From positions 1 through 5,410 of the forward strand of contig JAOUMG010000182.1 in the NCBI GenBank assembly GCA_029881635.1: 5,410 bases of DNA, written 5' to 3'. Under the pieces are notes generated by a model. The model worked only from the letters and a program-made list of their open reading frames with translations. It made no database searches and was not told the DNA's origin. Below, one piece after another: positions 1 to 5,410 of this stretch. Made by a program: the position numbers and the translations under genes. Numbering within the stretch: the first letter of the stretch is position 1; every line of letters begins with the position of its first letter. Origin of the DNA: Paracoccaceae bacterium (GTDB lineage: Bacteria; Pseudomonadota; Alphaproteobacteria; Rhodobacterales; Rhodobacteraceae).

Positions 1-256
1 ATCGTGCACGGATGATGCTGGACATGATGTCAGAAGAATGGGAACAAGTGTCCTGTTCGTCACTAATGCCAAATTGGGCGGGTCTTTATAGATATCTTCT
101 GCAGTCGCCACGAAAATACGGCCAATCCGCAACACTTTTCGGCGGGATACAGCCACACGCTTCTGTTTTTTCTTTTCATCTTAGAGAGTATATGTTTGTG
201 TTCGAAGCGAAGCTGTCTGTTTTGGCGGCTCGTTTTGGTTAGAGCGGAGAAATGAA
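1..256. other. Upstream region without a supported gene
   Basis: This stretch is visibly richer in A and T than the rest of the window and holds a pyrimidine-rich tract at about 160-178. It most likely contains the promoter and 5' leader of the small gene at 257. A TATATG at 189-194 could be a -10 box, but no convincing -35 element lies 16-18 bases upstream, so I do not call a promoter. The heptamer GTTTTGG occurs twice (219-225 and 232-238). An open frame runs from 12 to 242 on the plus strand, but it has no ribosome binding site, unbiased composition and no recognisable protein character. A minus-strand ATG at 25-23 opens a frame running off the left edge and could be the start of a divergent gene, but only seven or eight codons are visible and there is no Shine-Dalgarno. 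Confidence 0.5.
246..249 (+). promoter_or_regulatory. Ribosome binding site of the small secreted protein
   Basis: GGAG lies seven bases before the ATG at 257. A second ATG at 252-254 starts only a two-codon frame (ATGAAATGA) whose stop overlaps the real start. It is only two bases from the GGAG, too close for efficient initiation, so 257 is the preferred start. Confidence 0.7.
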
Positions 257-448
257 ATGAAAAAGATTGCTACCCTTGCAGTTGTTCTGGGCCTTTCGGC
301 CAGCGCTGCTTTTGCTGGCGGCTACGCAGCCCCAATGGTTGAAGCAGAGCCGATGGTTGAAGCTGCTACCAGCTCTTCGGGCCAGGGCCTGATTATTCCG
401 GCACTGCTGCTGATCGGCATTGCCGCGGCGGCATCTTCGGGTACCTGA
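257..448 (+). CDS. Small exported or membrane-anchored protein, YjbE/GfcA-like in architecture
   Basis: This 63-residue protein begins with a clear Sec signal peptide: Lys2-Lys3, a hydrophobic core at about 5-18, and a probable cleavage site after AFA at 18-20. The mature part would be only 43 residues. It has an acidic segment with the unit PMVEA repeated at 26-30 and 32-36, a Thr/Ser/Gly stretch at 38-44, and a hydrophobic Ile/Leu/Ala segment at about 45-59 that could span the inner membrane. No catalytic residues or Cys are present. Neighbouring yjbH and yjbF, and the plan of signal peptide, Ser/Thr/Ala-rich spacer and hydrophobic tail, recall E. coli YjbE/GfcA, the small protein of the exopolysaccharide operon. 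The sequence itself is not clearly homologous by eye, so this role is inference. Unlike in E. coli, the gene is convergent with yjbHF and has its own ribosome binding site. The CDS call is solid; the function is uncertain. Confidence 0.82.
   Translation: MKKIATLAVVLGLSASAAFAGGYAAPMVEAEPMVEAATSSSGQGLIIPALLLIGIAAAASSGT
332..363 (+). repeat. Short in-frame direct repeat encoding PMVEA
   Basis: The 14-base unit CC(A/G)ATGGTTGAAGC occurs at 332-345 and again at 350-363, an offset of 18 bases (six codons). The copies differ at one base. It lies in the small secreted protein and produces the duplicated acidic motif, consistent with a recent in-frame duplication. Confidence 0.8.
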
Positions 449-454
449 TTCTTT

Positions 455-481
455 AATATTTTCGATCTGTCGAAAAATATT
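455..481. repeat. AT-rich inverted repeat just after the small gene
   Basis: Perfect 7-base arms TTTTCGA (459-465) and TCGAAAA (470-476) flank the four-base centre TCTG. Beyond one unpaired A at 477, the arms extend by another four bases (AATA 455-458 with TATT 478-481). It begins six bases after the stop codon. It could fold as a 3' mRNA hairpin protecting or ending the transcript, or be a protein-binding palindrome. Nothing visible decides between these. Confidence 0.6.
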
Positions 482-491
482 GGAACGGCCA

Positions 492-524
492 AAAAGGCCG
501 GACAGTTTTGCTGCCCGGTCTTTT
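492..524. terminator. Bidirectional rho-independent terminator
   Basis: A hairpin has arms at 492-505 and 511-524 around the loop TTTTG. From the outside in, four A-T pairs are followed by a GC-rich stem with one G-T wobble and one A-C mismatch, closed by three further pairs. The AAAA on the left and TTTT on the right give a U-tract in both directions. It can therefore end the small plus-strand gene (44 bases past its stop) and the minus-strand yjbHF transcript (about 88 bases past the yjbF stop). Confidence 0.8.
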
Positions 525-611
525 GCCTTGATCCTAGTGCAGTGTTTACCTGAATTTCCGGGCCATTTCCGATTACGGCTACAGAAAATACTTTAGCATC
601 GTTCGAGCGTG

Positions 612-1337
612 TTAGATTCGTTCGGAACGCAGGAGATTTATAGTAACATAACCAATCACCTGACCTATCCATTGCCGGGATCTGGCAATGGTACCGTCCC
701 GTGTTACCCAATATGAGTTGTTGACCGTTAGCTGCGTGACCTTGCAGGCTTCGTCCAGTTGAACCGTCGAATATCTGGTACCTGCGAAAGTAAAATCGCT
801 CACTTCACCAACCGTCAGATTACATGACAAGGGTAGGGGCCGTTCGATGGCCTCACCGTCTAGGTAACGATAAACGCGCTTGTAAGTCCCGGCTTGCCGT
901 TTGCGTATCAGGCTATCGGCGGGCCCCAAATTTGCGGACATAAGGTCATGGCCCAGCCCCCGGGTTCCAACCAGAAGACCGTTGCGGAAGGTCATAGTTT
1001 GCTGAACCGCGGTGGAAAATGTCTGGGTGTCGCCGTTGCGCCCAAATTCACCCAAGGCCGAAACTGTACCAAGACTGTCTATACTGGCCATGATCAGCGG
1101 GCCGGGAAACGAATTCAAGGCTATCGTTGCAAGCGCCTCGGGGTCAGCGCTACTTTGCGACGAGGGTGATTTCTTGCCAGAAAAGAGTCTGGATTTCAGA
1201 CCTTTAGCTACATCTACAGCGATTCTTGTCCCTTCTGTACGGGAAGTGTCGTTGCCGCATGCTGTCAAACCCATGGCCAAAAGCAGCACCAAAAGGCAGG
1301 AGGCGCGCGGAAAAATTCGTGGTGAATTCAGGCTCAC
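612..1337 (-). CDS. yjbF: YjbF/GfcB family outer-membrane lipoprotein
   Basis: This is a 241-residue lipoprotein of the YjbF (GfcB) family, an envelope component of exopolysaccharide or group 4-type capsule secretion loci. The N-terminus has a basic region (Arg7, Arg11), a hydrophobic core at 14-22 and a lipobox LTAC with the lipidated Cys27. Gly at +2 is not an inner-membrane retention signal, so outer-membrane sorting is expected. The family-like stretch GLLVGTRGLGHDLMS is at 120-134. Cys172 and Cys198 could form a disulfide in the periplasm. The GTG start at 1337 is preferred because GGGGGAG (1353-1347) sits nine bases upstream. It also overlaps the yjbH stop as GTGA, which indicates translational coupling. 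A GTG at 1355 would add six residues but has no ribosome binding site. The gene is the second and last of a two-gene unit, ending towards the terminator at 492-524. Family assignment is by recognition; the molecular role of YjbF proteins is poorly known. Confidence 0.87.
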   Translation of the reverse strand: MSLNSPRIFPRASCLLVLLLAMGLTACGNDTSRTEGTRIAVDVAKGLKSRLFSGKKSPSSQSSADPEALATIALNSFPGPLIMASIDSLGTVSALGEFGRNGDTQTFSTAVQQTMTFRNGLLVGTRGLGHDLMSANLGPADSLIRKRQAGTYKRVYRYLDGEAIERPLPLSCNLTVGEVSDFTFAGTRYSTVQLDEACKVTQLTVNNSYWVTRDGTIARSRQWIGQVIGYVTINLLRSERI

Positions 1338-3442
1338 CGCCAAAATCTCCCCCACTGGATCTGCATATCGCCCTGATGGGTTTCCCTGATGGTCTCATAA
1401 AGCCTTCCATCAACATCCAGACGTGCACCACCGTCGCGGTTCAGCGGTTTGATAACCGTAGAGACCTTGTTGATCGAGGGTTTGCCGGTCGTCCAGGCAA
1501 CCGGAATTGTCAGCCGGATACCCTTGTCGAACGATCCTTCGCCAAATTCAGCTGACGAAACATCGGTGAATGTTGCAAATGCCCCGACTTTCCAGCCGTT
1601 GGCGAATTCGCGGTCAAGCGTGAAGGTGGCACCCCAGTCGCCGACCAGATAGCGACCCACATCAACCTGACCCATGAAACCCTTGCCAAAGTCGTAGTAA
1701 GCCGACGCATGGCCGGTGACGGTGTCATAGTCACGGAATGAGAACATCGTGTCAAAGTCGCGCTGCTTTACATAATTCAGTTCGGCCCCGAGCGCCAAGC
1801 GGCTGTCAACCGGTTTCCACAAAACCTCACCGGAGATCCCGCCATACATGCGTTCCAGCAAACCAACGGTGACACGGCTATAGATGTCAGGTGCAGGGCG
1901 GCCATACCAGGCCAGCGTTAGCCGATGGAGACCCGGATCGCCCTGCTTTTGATATTCAACGAGGTCGGAACGGACGTGGTGAAGCGTCGAATCTGATACC
2001 CGGGTGGAATCGTCCAGATTCCCGAGCAGTTTCTTGCGCATCATGCCTGAAAGTATCAGGCCCGGCGCAAACTCATAACGCCCGGTCAATTGTAGCCCGA
2101 CATCGGCGCGAAATGGATCGTCCGGGTCAAAAACGCTGGCTTCGCCATAGGGGGACAAGGCCCATACGAAACGCGGATAAACCTCCTCTGTTGGAACCAG
2201 TCCGCTATTCTGGCCCCGAACCGGGTCGCTGAATTCAGCCTGCCGCAGAATTTCAAGCGATCCTTCACTTTCCAGCCGTTCAATATCGCGTCGCTTCAAC
2301 GTGACGGATGAAGATGGCATGCCTTCGACAACCGAGGTGATCACGAAGGTTTCAACTGACGGTGGTACGGCGCGCGTCAGTGTGCGTGCCGTGCGGCCAA
2401 TTGCTTGCGGGTAAGCAAGGTAGCGCTGATTGCGGATGCGCACTTCGACACGTGTTGCGGAAAGGGCCATGCTTTCCAGCACCTGCCCATCCTTGGCAAG
2501 CGCCTTGACCAAAGCGCTCTGAATGCCGGGGTGGACCTCGGGGTCGCTGGTCCAGTCCGTTGCCCATGCCTCGGGTTCAGTTACGGGTGAAGGCCGTGGG
2601 CGAACCGGCAAAGGGGCGGTTTCCAGCCCGCTTGGTACGGGCGGACGGCGTGGGTCAATCAACAGGTTAAACTGCAGACCGATTTCCGACCCGTGAAGGT
2701 AATAGCCACTGACACTGGCCGATTTGTTGATCGCATAGTCAAAGCCAAGGTTGACAGACGAATCGCGCGCAAAGGTCCCGGCGGCGGTTTCAAGTGCATA
2801 GGCGTCCGACGAATATTCAGCCTTTAGTGTCAGCTTGTCATTGACCTGGTAGGCTAGGCCGACGAAGGGTGAAACCGGTCCACGAAACCACTGGTCAGTG
2901 TTGGCCTTGCCACCTTCTCCGAAATCAAGGGGCGGACGATCGCCAAACGGGCTGCCAATAGAGCCCTTGCTGCCCAGACGCCCCCAGCCAAGGCCAGCCG
3001 TTGCCCTAAGCCGTGGCCGCAAGGTTTTTGTCGCGACAATATATTCGGACGAATAGATGCCGGTGCCAATAAAGTCGCGCAATCCGATGGCGATGGCCGG
3101 GCGCAAGCCCTTTTCGTCCAAAAGCCGGTAATGAATATCAAAGGATCGGTCATAGAGAGCCGAACCACCGGTAAAAACATCCGGAACCCGTGAATAGCGA
3201 AATGCACCCGACAAACGATCGGTGACCTGAAAGGTCATCGAAACCCTGAGCGCCCCTGCAAACCGAAAAACCGAAGCGCCAAGCGTGCCTTCAGGCGCGC
3301 TTTCTGCGGTCGGCATATCGACCAGACCAGGCAGGCCGAATGTGCCACGGCTATCCGATAGCATCGGTTCCGCATGCGATGCGGCCCCAATCACAATCAA
3401 AGCCGCTGCGGCGGCCAATGCTTTTTTCGGACGTCTGCTCAA
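1334..3442 (-). CDS. yjbH: YjbH/GfcD family outer-membrane beta-barrel protein
   Basis: This large (702-residue) YjbH-domain protein is thought to act in the outer membrane in export of an exopolysaccharide. It has a signal peptide (basic SRRPKK at 2-7, Ala-rich core, cleavage after SHA at about 24). Next comes the family hallmark GLPGLVDMPTAES (36-48). Residues about 33-263 alternate aromatic and polar residues as in beta-strands. A proline-rich linker follows (about 265-291), then a non-barrel alpha/beta segment (about 293-405, probably periplasmic). A second strand-rich, aromatic region (about 423-652) matches the conserved C-terminal YjbH barrel, followed by a short tail. A two-barrel topology is inferred from this pattern. 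I choose the TTG start at 3442 because GGAGGG lies at 3452-3447, at good spacing, and it gives a classic signal peptide. An ATG at 3478 would add 12 atypical residues and has no Shine-Dalgarno. It is the first gene of the unit and its TGA overlaps the yjbF start. Confidence 0.88.
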   Translation of the reverse strand: MSRRPKKALAAAAALIVIGAASHAEPMLSDSRGTFGLPGLVDMPTAESAPEGTLGASVFRFAGALRVSMTFQVTDRLSGAFRYSRVPDVFTGGSALYDRSFDIHYRLLDEKGLRPAIAIGLRDFIGTGIYSSEYIVATKTLRPRLRATAGLGWGRLGSKGSIGSPFGDRPPLDFGEGGKANTDQWFRGPVSPFVGLAYQVNDKLTLKAEYSSDAYALETAAGTFARDSSVNLGFDYAINKSASVSGYYLHGSEIGLQFNLLIDPRRPPVPSGLETAPLPVRPRPSPVTEPEAWATDWTSDPEVHPGIQSALVKALAKDGQVLESMALSATRVEVRIRNQRYLAYPQAIGRTARTLTRAVPPSVETFVITSVVEGMPSSSVTLKRRDIERLESEGSLEILRQAEFSDPVRGQNSGLVPTEEVYPRFVWALSPYGEASVFDPDDPFRADVGLQLTGRYEFAPGLILSGMMRKKLLGNLDDSTRVSDSTLHHVRSDLVEYQKQGDPGLHRLTLAWYGRPAPDIYSRVTVGLLERMYGGISGEVLWKPVDSRLALGAELNYVKQRDFDTMFSFRDYDTVTGHASAYYDFGKGFMGQVDVGRYLVGDWGATFTLDREFANGWKVGAFATFTDVSSAEFGEGSFDKGIRLTIPVAWTTGKPSINKVSTVIKPLNRDGGARLDVDGRLYETIRETHQGDMQIQWGRFWR

Positions 3443-3446
3443 AGAG

Positions 3447-3452
3447 CCCTCC
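3447..3452 (-). promoter_or_regulatory. Shine-Dalgarno that decides the yjbH start
   Basis: The minus-strand sequence GGAGGG at 3452-3447 is followed after four bases by TTG at 3442-3440. It lies inside the coding sequence if the upstream ATG (3478) is used, so it argues for initiation at TTG. Confidence 0.6.
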
Positions 3453-3498
3453 ACACCTTTTTGGGGGACACTATACATAGATCAGCGGCCGCTTCGAG

Positions 3499-3504
3499 AG
3501 TATA
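3499..3504 (-). promoter_or_regulatory. Possible -10 element of the yjbH-yjbF unit
   Basis: TATACT at 3504-3499 (minus strand) is close to the sigma-70 -10 consensus TATAAT. It would start transcription near 3492, about 50 bases before the TTG start of yjbH. The best -35-like hexamer (TTGCCC, 3531-3526) is 21 bases away, which is too far, so an activator or another -35 would be needed. Treat as a candidate only. Confidence 0.3.
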
Positions 3505-3551
3505 AGGGTCGCGACGGCTAATTTCGGGCAATAACCCGCTGCAAGTAGGGC

Positions 3552-3584
3552 AAAAAAGTCTCAGAACCGGTTTGCCCGAAAGAC
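3552..3584 (-). terminator. Terminator-like hairpin overlapping the dadA-like stop codon
   Basis: On the minus strand, GTCTT (3584-3580) can pair with GAGAC (3562-3558; four standard pairs plus one T-G). An inner CGG/CCG helix is separated from it by an asymmetric internal loop. Six T residues (3557-3552) follow directly. The stem is interrupted, so strength is uncertain. The placement fits an intrinsic terminator at the end of the dadA-like gene. Confidence 0.42.
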
Positions 3585-4805
3585 AATGTGATCAATGGAG
3601 CTGGGGCGACCGGCGATGAGGTCGGTAACGATTGCAGCGGTGATGGGGGCGAGCGTCAGGCCGATATGGCCGTGGCCAAAGGCGTAGATCACCTCGTTTC
3701 CACCCGGTGACGCCCCGATAACAGGTAAGCTGCAGGGCAATGAGGGGCGAAATCCCATCCAGTCGCGAGAGGGTTCGGGAAGGTCGGGAAATATCGCCCT
3801 TGCACCTGAATCAAGTCGCGCAATCCTGTGGGGGGAGGGTGGTGCCGTCAGCCCGCCAAGTTCAACTGTTCCGGCCACTCGCAGGCGCCCATCCATCGGG
3901 CAGAGATAAAACCCCCGCGATGTCGGGCAGACTGGGCGGGAAAGACGTGGCGTCGGCATGTCATATTCGACGTGATAGCCCCGTTCCGTATCAAGAGGTA
4001 TCCGGTCCCCGGCGTCTTTGGCCAAAAACTGCGAATGCGCCCCCGCCGCCAAGACCATGTGGCGCGCCACATATATTCTGTCTGCGGTGCGGGTATGGGC
4101 TTTGCCATTTACCCGGTCAAACCCAGTCGCCCTTGTCCGGACAAGACGCGCGCCGGATTTTGTCGCCGCCGTCGTAAGATAGGCCATCATGCGCCCGGGG
4201 TCAGTCATGAATACTGCTTGTGGAAAAAAAGCGCCGCCACCTTCGATGTTGGTCAAAGCGGGTTCCAATGCTGCCAGTTCTGCTGAGGACAAAAGCTCTA
4301 CATTCACGCCCAGATCGCGGCGGAACGCCAGATCGCTTTCTGCCCCCCTGCGGCCTGCGGCGGTCTCAAACATGTAAAGACAGCCGCGCGATTGCATCAG
4401 ATCGGCACCGCCAATCTCTGACGCCAGATCGCGCCAACGCGGTGCTGCATCTGCCAGCAGGGTTGAAAGGGCCAGTGCATTACGTCGCGCGGCAGCAGGC
4501 AGCGACTGGCGGACAAATCGCATCAACCATGGTGCCAGAGACGGCAAGGCCGCACGACGGATCGCAAGGGGAGAGTTTCGATCAAAAAGAAGCGACGGCA
4601 AGTTTCGCAAAACCGATGGGGTTCCGACCGGTTGCACTGCATAGTCGGCTACGGTCCCCGCATTGCCGAAACTCGCCCCGGAACCCGGAGTTTCGGGATC
4701 AAGGATAACGACATCACGCCCTTCACGCGCCAATGCATGCGCGATCGACAGGCCCACGACCCCGGCGCCGACGACAACAATTTCGCTTTCATGCGGCTTC
4801 GTCAT
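3561..4805 (-). CDS. FAD-dependent oxidoreductase, D-amino acid dehydrogenase (DadA)-like
   Basis: This 414-residue flavoprotein of the DAO/DadA family probably removes hydrogen from an amino acid or related amine, giving a 2-oxo acid (or aldehyde) and ammonia, with electrons passing to the respiratory chain or oxygen. The FAD-binding Rossmann fold is at the N-terminus: GAGVVG at 13-18, with Asp36 after the second strand as the likely ribose-binding acid. GSGASFGNAG (41-50) is typical of DadA-like proteins. Other conserved pieces are TERGYHVE (273-280), GRLRVAGTVE (306-315), GFRPSLPCSLPVIG (351-364) and the FAD-closing FGHGHIGLTLAP (376-387). The length is close to DadA (about 430). No signal peptide is seen, so it is cytoplasmic or peripheral on the inner membrane. 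Substrate cannot be read from sequence. The start is poorly supported: AAGGA is only one base from the ATG, and the frame stays open 23 codons further upstream without ATG, GTG or TTG. It follows the Fe-ADH gene by 100 bases on the same strand. Confidence 0.88.
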   Translation of the reverse strand: MTKPHESEIVVVGAGVVGLSIAHALAREGRDVVILDPETPGSGASFGNAGTVADYAVQPVGTPSVLRNLPSLLFDRNSPLAIRRAALPSLAPWLMRFVRQSLPAAARRNALALSTLLADAAPRWRDLASEIGGADLMQSRGCLYMFETAAGRRGAESDLAFRRDLGVNVELLSSAELAALEPALTNIEGGGAFFPQAVFMTDPGRMMAYLTTAATKSGARLVRTRATGFDRVNGKAHTRTADRIYVARHMVLAAGAHSQFLAKDAGDRIPLDTERGYHVEYDMPTPRLSRPVCPTSRGFYLCPMDGRLRVAGTVELGGLTAPPSPHRIARLDSGARAIFPDLPEPSRDWMGFRPSLPCSLPVIGASPGGNEVIYAFGHGHIGLTLAPITAAIVTDLIAGRPSSIDHIVFRANRF

Positions 4806-4905
4806 ATCCTTCGCCCATCGGGTTTCTTCCCAGTGGTCATCCTGATCCCGCAGATGCGGGTCAATCGCCTTTTTTCAGCAGGGTCGTCGTCGGGCTCGGG
4901 TTTGG
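4806..4905 (-). other. Spacer between the Fe-ADH and dadA-like genes
   Basis: This 100-base gap holds a small perfect hairpin (CCCGC 4847-4851 and GCGGG 4856-4860, four-base loop). On the minus strand it is not followed by a T-run, so it is not a terminator for the Fe-ADH gene and read-through into the dadA-like gene is possible. I find no clear promoter. Confidence 0.4.
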
Positions 4906-5410
4906 TCACATGCAGGCGCCATAAAGCGCACGGGTGTTTTCGCGCGTCATTTTGATAGGGTTGCCACCACAGGATGGATCCTCAAGCGCCATTTCGGTCA
5001 TTTCATCAAGTCTTGCGGCGTCAACACCCATGGCCGTCAGATTGTCTGGAATGCCCAATTCGGAGCGCAGGTCCATCACCCTGTCATAGAACCCATCAAA
5101 TCCACCCTGAATGGCAAGATAGGCCGCTGCTGCGTTTATCCTGTCATCAATGGCGCTGCGGTTGAACTTCAGCACCATCGGCATCACAACGGCGTTGGTC
5201 GTGCCATGATGGGTGCCATAGATTGCGCCAACCGGATGGCTTAGCGAATGGATCGCGCCGAGACCTTTCTGGAATGCCACCGCCCCCATCGCCGCAGCAG
5301 ACATCATGTGGGCACGCGCCTCAAGATCATTGGGGTTGGCGTAGACTTTGGGCAGGTTTTCGAACACCAACCGCATGCCTTCCAGGGCGATACCCTGGCT
5401 CATTGGGTGG
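4906..5410 (-). CDS. Iron-containing alcohol dehydrogenase, C-terminal part (5' end outside window)
   Basis: The frame is open from the right edge to the TGA at 4908-4906. It gives about 167 residues of a group III (iron-containing) alcohol dehydrogenase, a family of about 380-390 residues, so slightly more than half of the protein lies beyond the window. These enzymes interconvert alcohols and aldehydes or ketones with NAD(P). The fragment is the all-helical metal-binding domain. Counting from the Met at 5403, the signature runs from Gly47 to Asn70 and includes SLSHPVGA (53-60) and HHGTTNA (65-71). His56 and His66 match the two His iron ligands of that region in FucO-type enzymes. The other ligands (Asp and His) should lie in the missing half. 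The C-terminus has DPSCGGNP, a usual family ending. The Met at 5403 is not the start, since His-Pro codons precede it in frame. It is probably co-transcribed with the dadA-like gene. Substrate is unknown. Confidence 0.9.
   Translation of the reverse strand, partial: HPMSQGIALEGMRLVFENLPKVYANPNDLEARAHMMSAAAMGAVAFQKGLGAIHSLSHPVGAIYGTHHGTTNAVVMPMVLKFNRSAIDDRINAAAAYLAIQGGFDGFYDRVMDLRSELGIPDNLTAMGVDAARLDEMTEMALEDPSCGGNPIKMTRENTRALYGACM

Larger units (their letters stand above)
449..611. other. Convergent intergenic region
   Basis: This region separates the small plus-strand gene from the 3' end of yjbF. It contains an AT-rich inverted repeat (455-481) and a strong GC-rich hairpin (492-524), listed separately. 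From about 525 to 611 I see no gene or clear element; it would be the 3' untranslated region of the yjbHF message. Confidence 0.6.

Noticed and set aside
1..25. Possible start of a divergent minus-strand gene (ATG at 25-23)
   Set aside because: Only seven or eight codons are visible and no Shine-Dalgarno precedes it; it cannot be supported from this window.
12..242. Plus-strand open frame of 76 codons before the small gene
   Set aside because: No ribosome binding site, no codon bias like the real genes, no recognisable motif or signal; it ends in the leader of the next gene by chance.
252..260. Two-codon upstream frame ATGAAATGA overlapping the real start
   Set aside because: Only two bases from the GGAG, so initiation there is unlikely; most probably a coincidence of an AT-rich start region.
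619..629. Palindrome CGTTCGGAACG near the yjbF 3' end
   Set aside because: Short and inside coding sequence; expected by chance at this length, with no T-run or second copy seen.
322..711. Minus-strand open frame antisense to the small gene
   Set aside because: It runs through the terminator hairpin and overlaps the end of yjbF; no start signal and no protein-like features.
1226..1555. Plus-strand open frame opposite the yjbH-yjbF junction
   Set aside because: Shadow of the two real genes on the other strand, with no signals of its own.
3740..4708. Several long plus-strand open frames opposite the dadA-like gene
   Set aside because: GC-rich antisense shadows of a well-recognised flavoprotein; Arg/Pro-rich translations without known motifs or ribosome binding sites.
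4847..4877. Hairpin plus T-run read on the plus strand as a terminator
   Set aside because: The T-run is eight bases away from the stem and no plus-strand gene precedes it.

Overview
The window looks like chromosomal DNA of a marine alphaproteobacterium, most likely a Rhodobacteraceae (Roseobacter-group) member. The basis is moderately GC-rich coding sequence, the style of the proteins (Ala/Gly-rich signal peptides, a YjbH–YjbF pair, a DadA-like flavoprotein) and a small secreted protein with a leader of a kind I associate with that group. This is recognition from memory, not a database match.

Layout, left to right. Positions 1-256 hold no gene I can support; they form an AT-richer upstream region leading to a good ribosome binding site. 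Positions 257-448 (+) encode a 63-residue exported or membrane-anchored peptide that resembles YjbE/GfcA in architecture. Positions 449-611 form a convergent intergenic region with an AT-rich palindrome followed by a strong two-way terminator hairpin. Positions 612-3442 (-) carry a two-gene unit, yjbH then yjbF, whose coding regions overlap by GTGA. These encode a large outer-membrane protein and a lipoprotein of the Yjb/Gfc exopolysaccharide-secretion family. Positions 3443-3560 hold the leader and a possible promoter of that unit, and the terminator-like end of the next gene. Positions 3561-4805 (-) encode a DadA-type FAD-dependent amino-acid dehydrogenase/oxidase. Positions 4906-5410 (-) are the C-terminal part of an iron-containing alcohol dehydrogenase that runs off the right edge.

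Two functional blocks are visible. The left block (small YjbE-like peptide, YjbH, YjbF) is probably a compact envelope module for making or exporting an exopolysaccharide. The YjbG/GfcC partner of the enterobacterial operon is absent from this window, and the small gene is convergent rather than leading the operon. The right block (Fe-ADH then DadA-like oxidase, same strand, about 100 nt apart) is probably catabolic, oxidising an alcohol and an amino acid or amine. A terminator-like hairpin over the dadA-like stop codon suggests the two blocks are transcribed separately. I see no mobile element, CRISPR array, tRNA or rRNA, and no clear case for a wholly new system.
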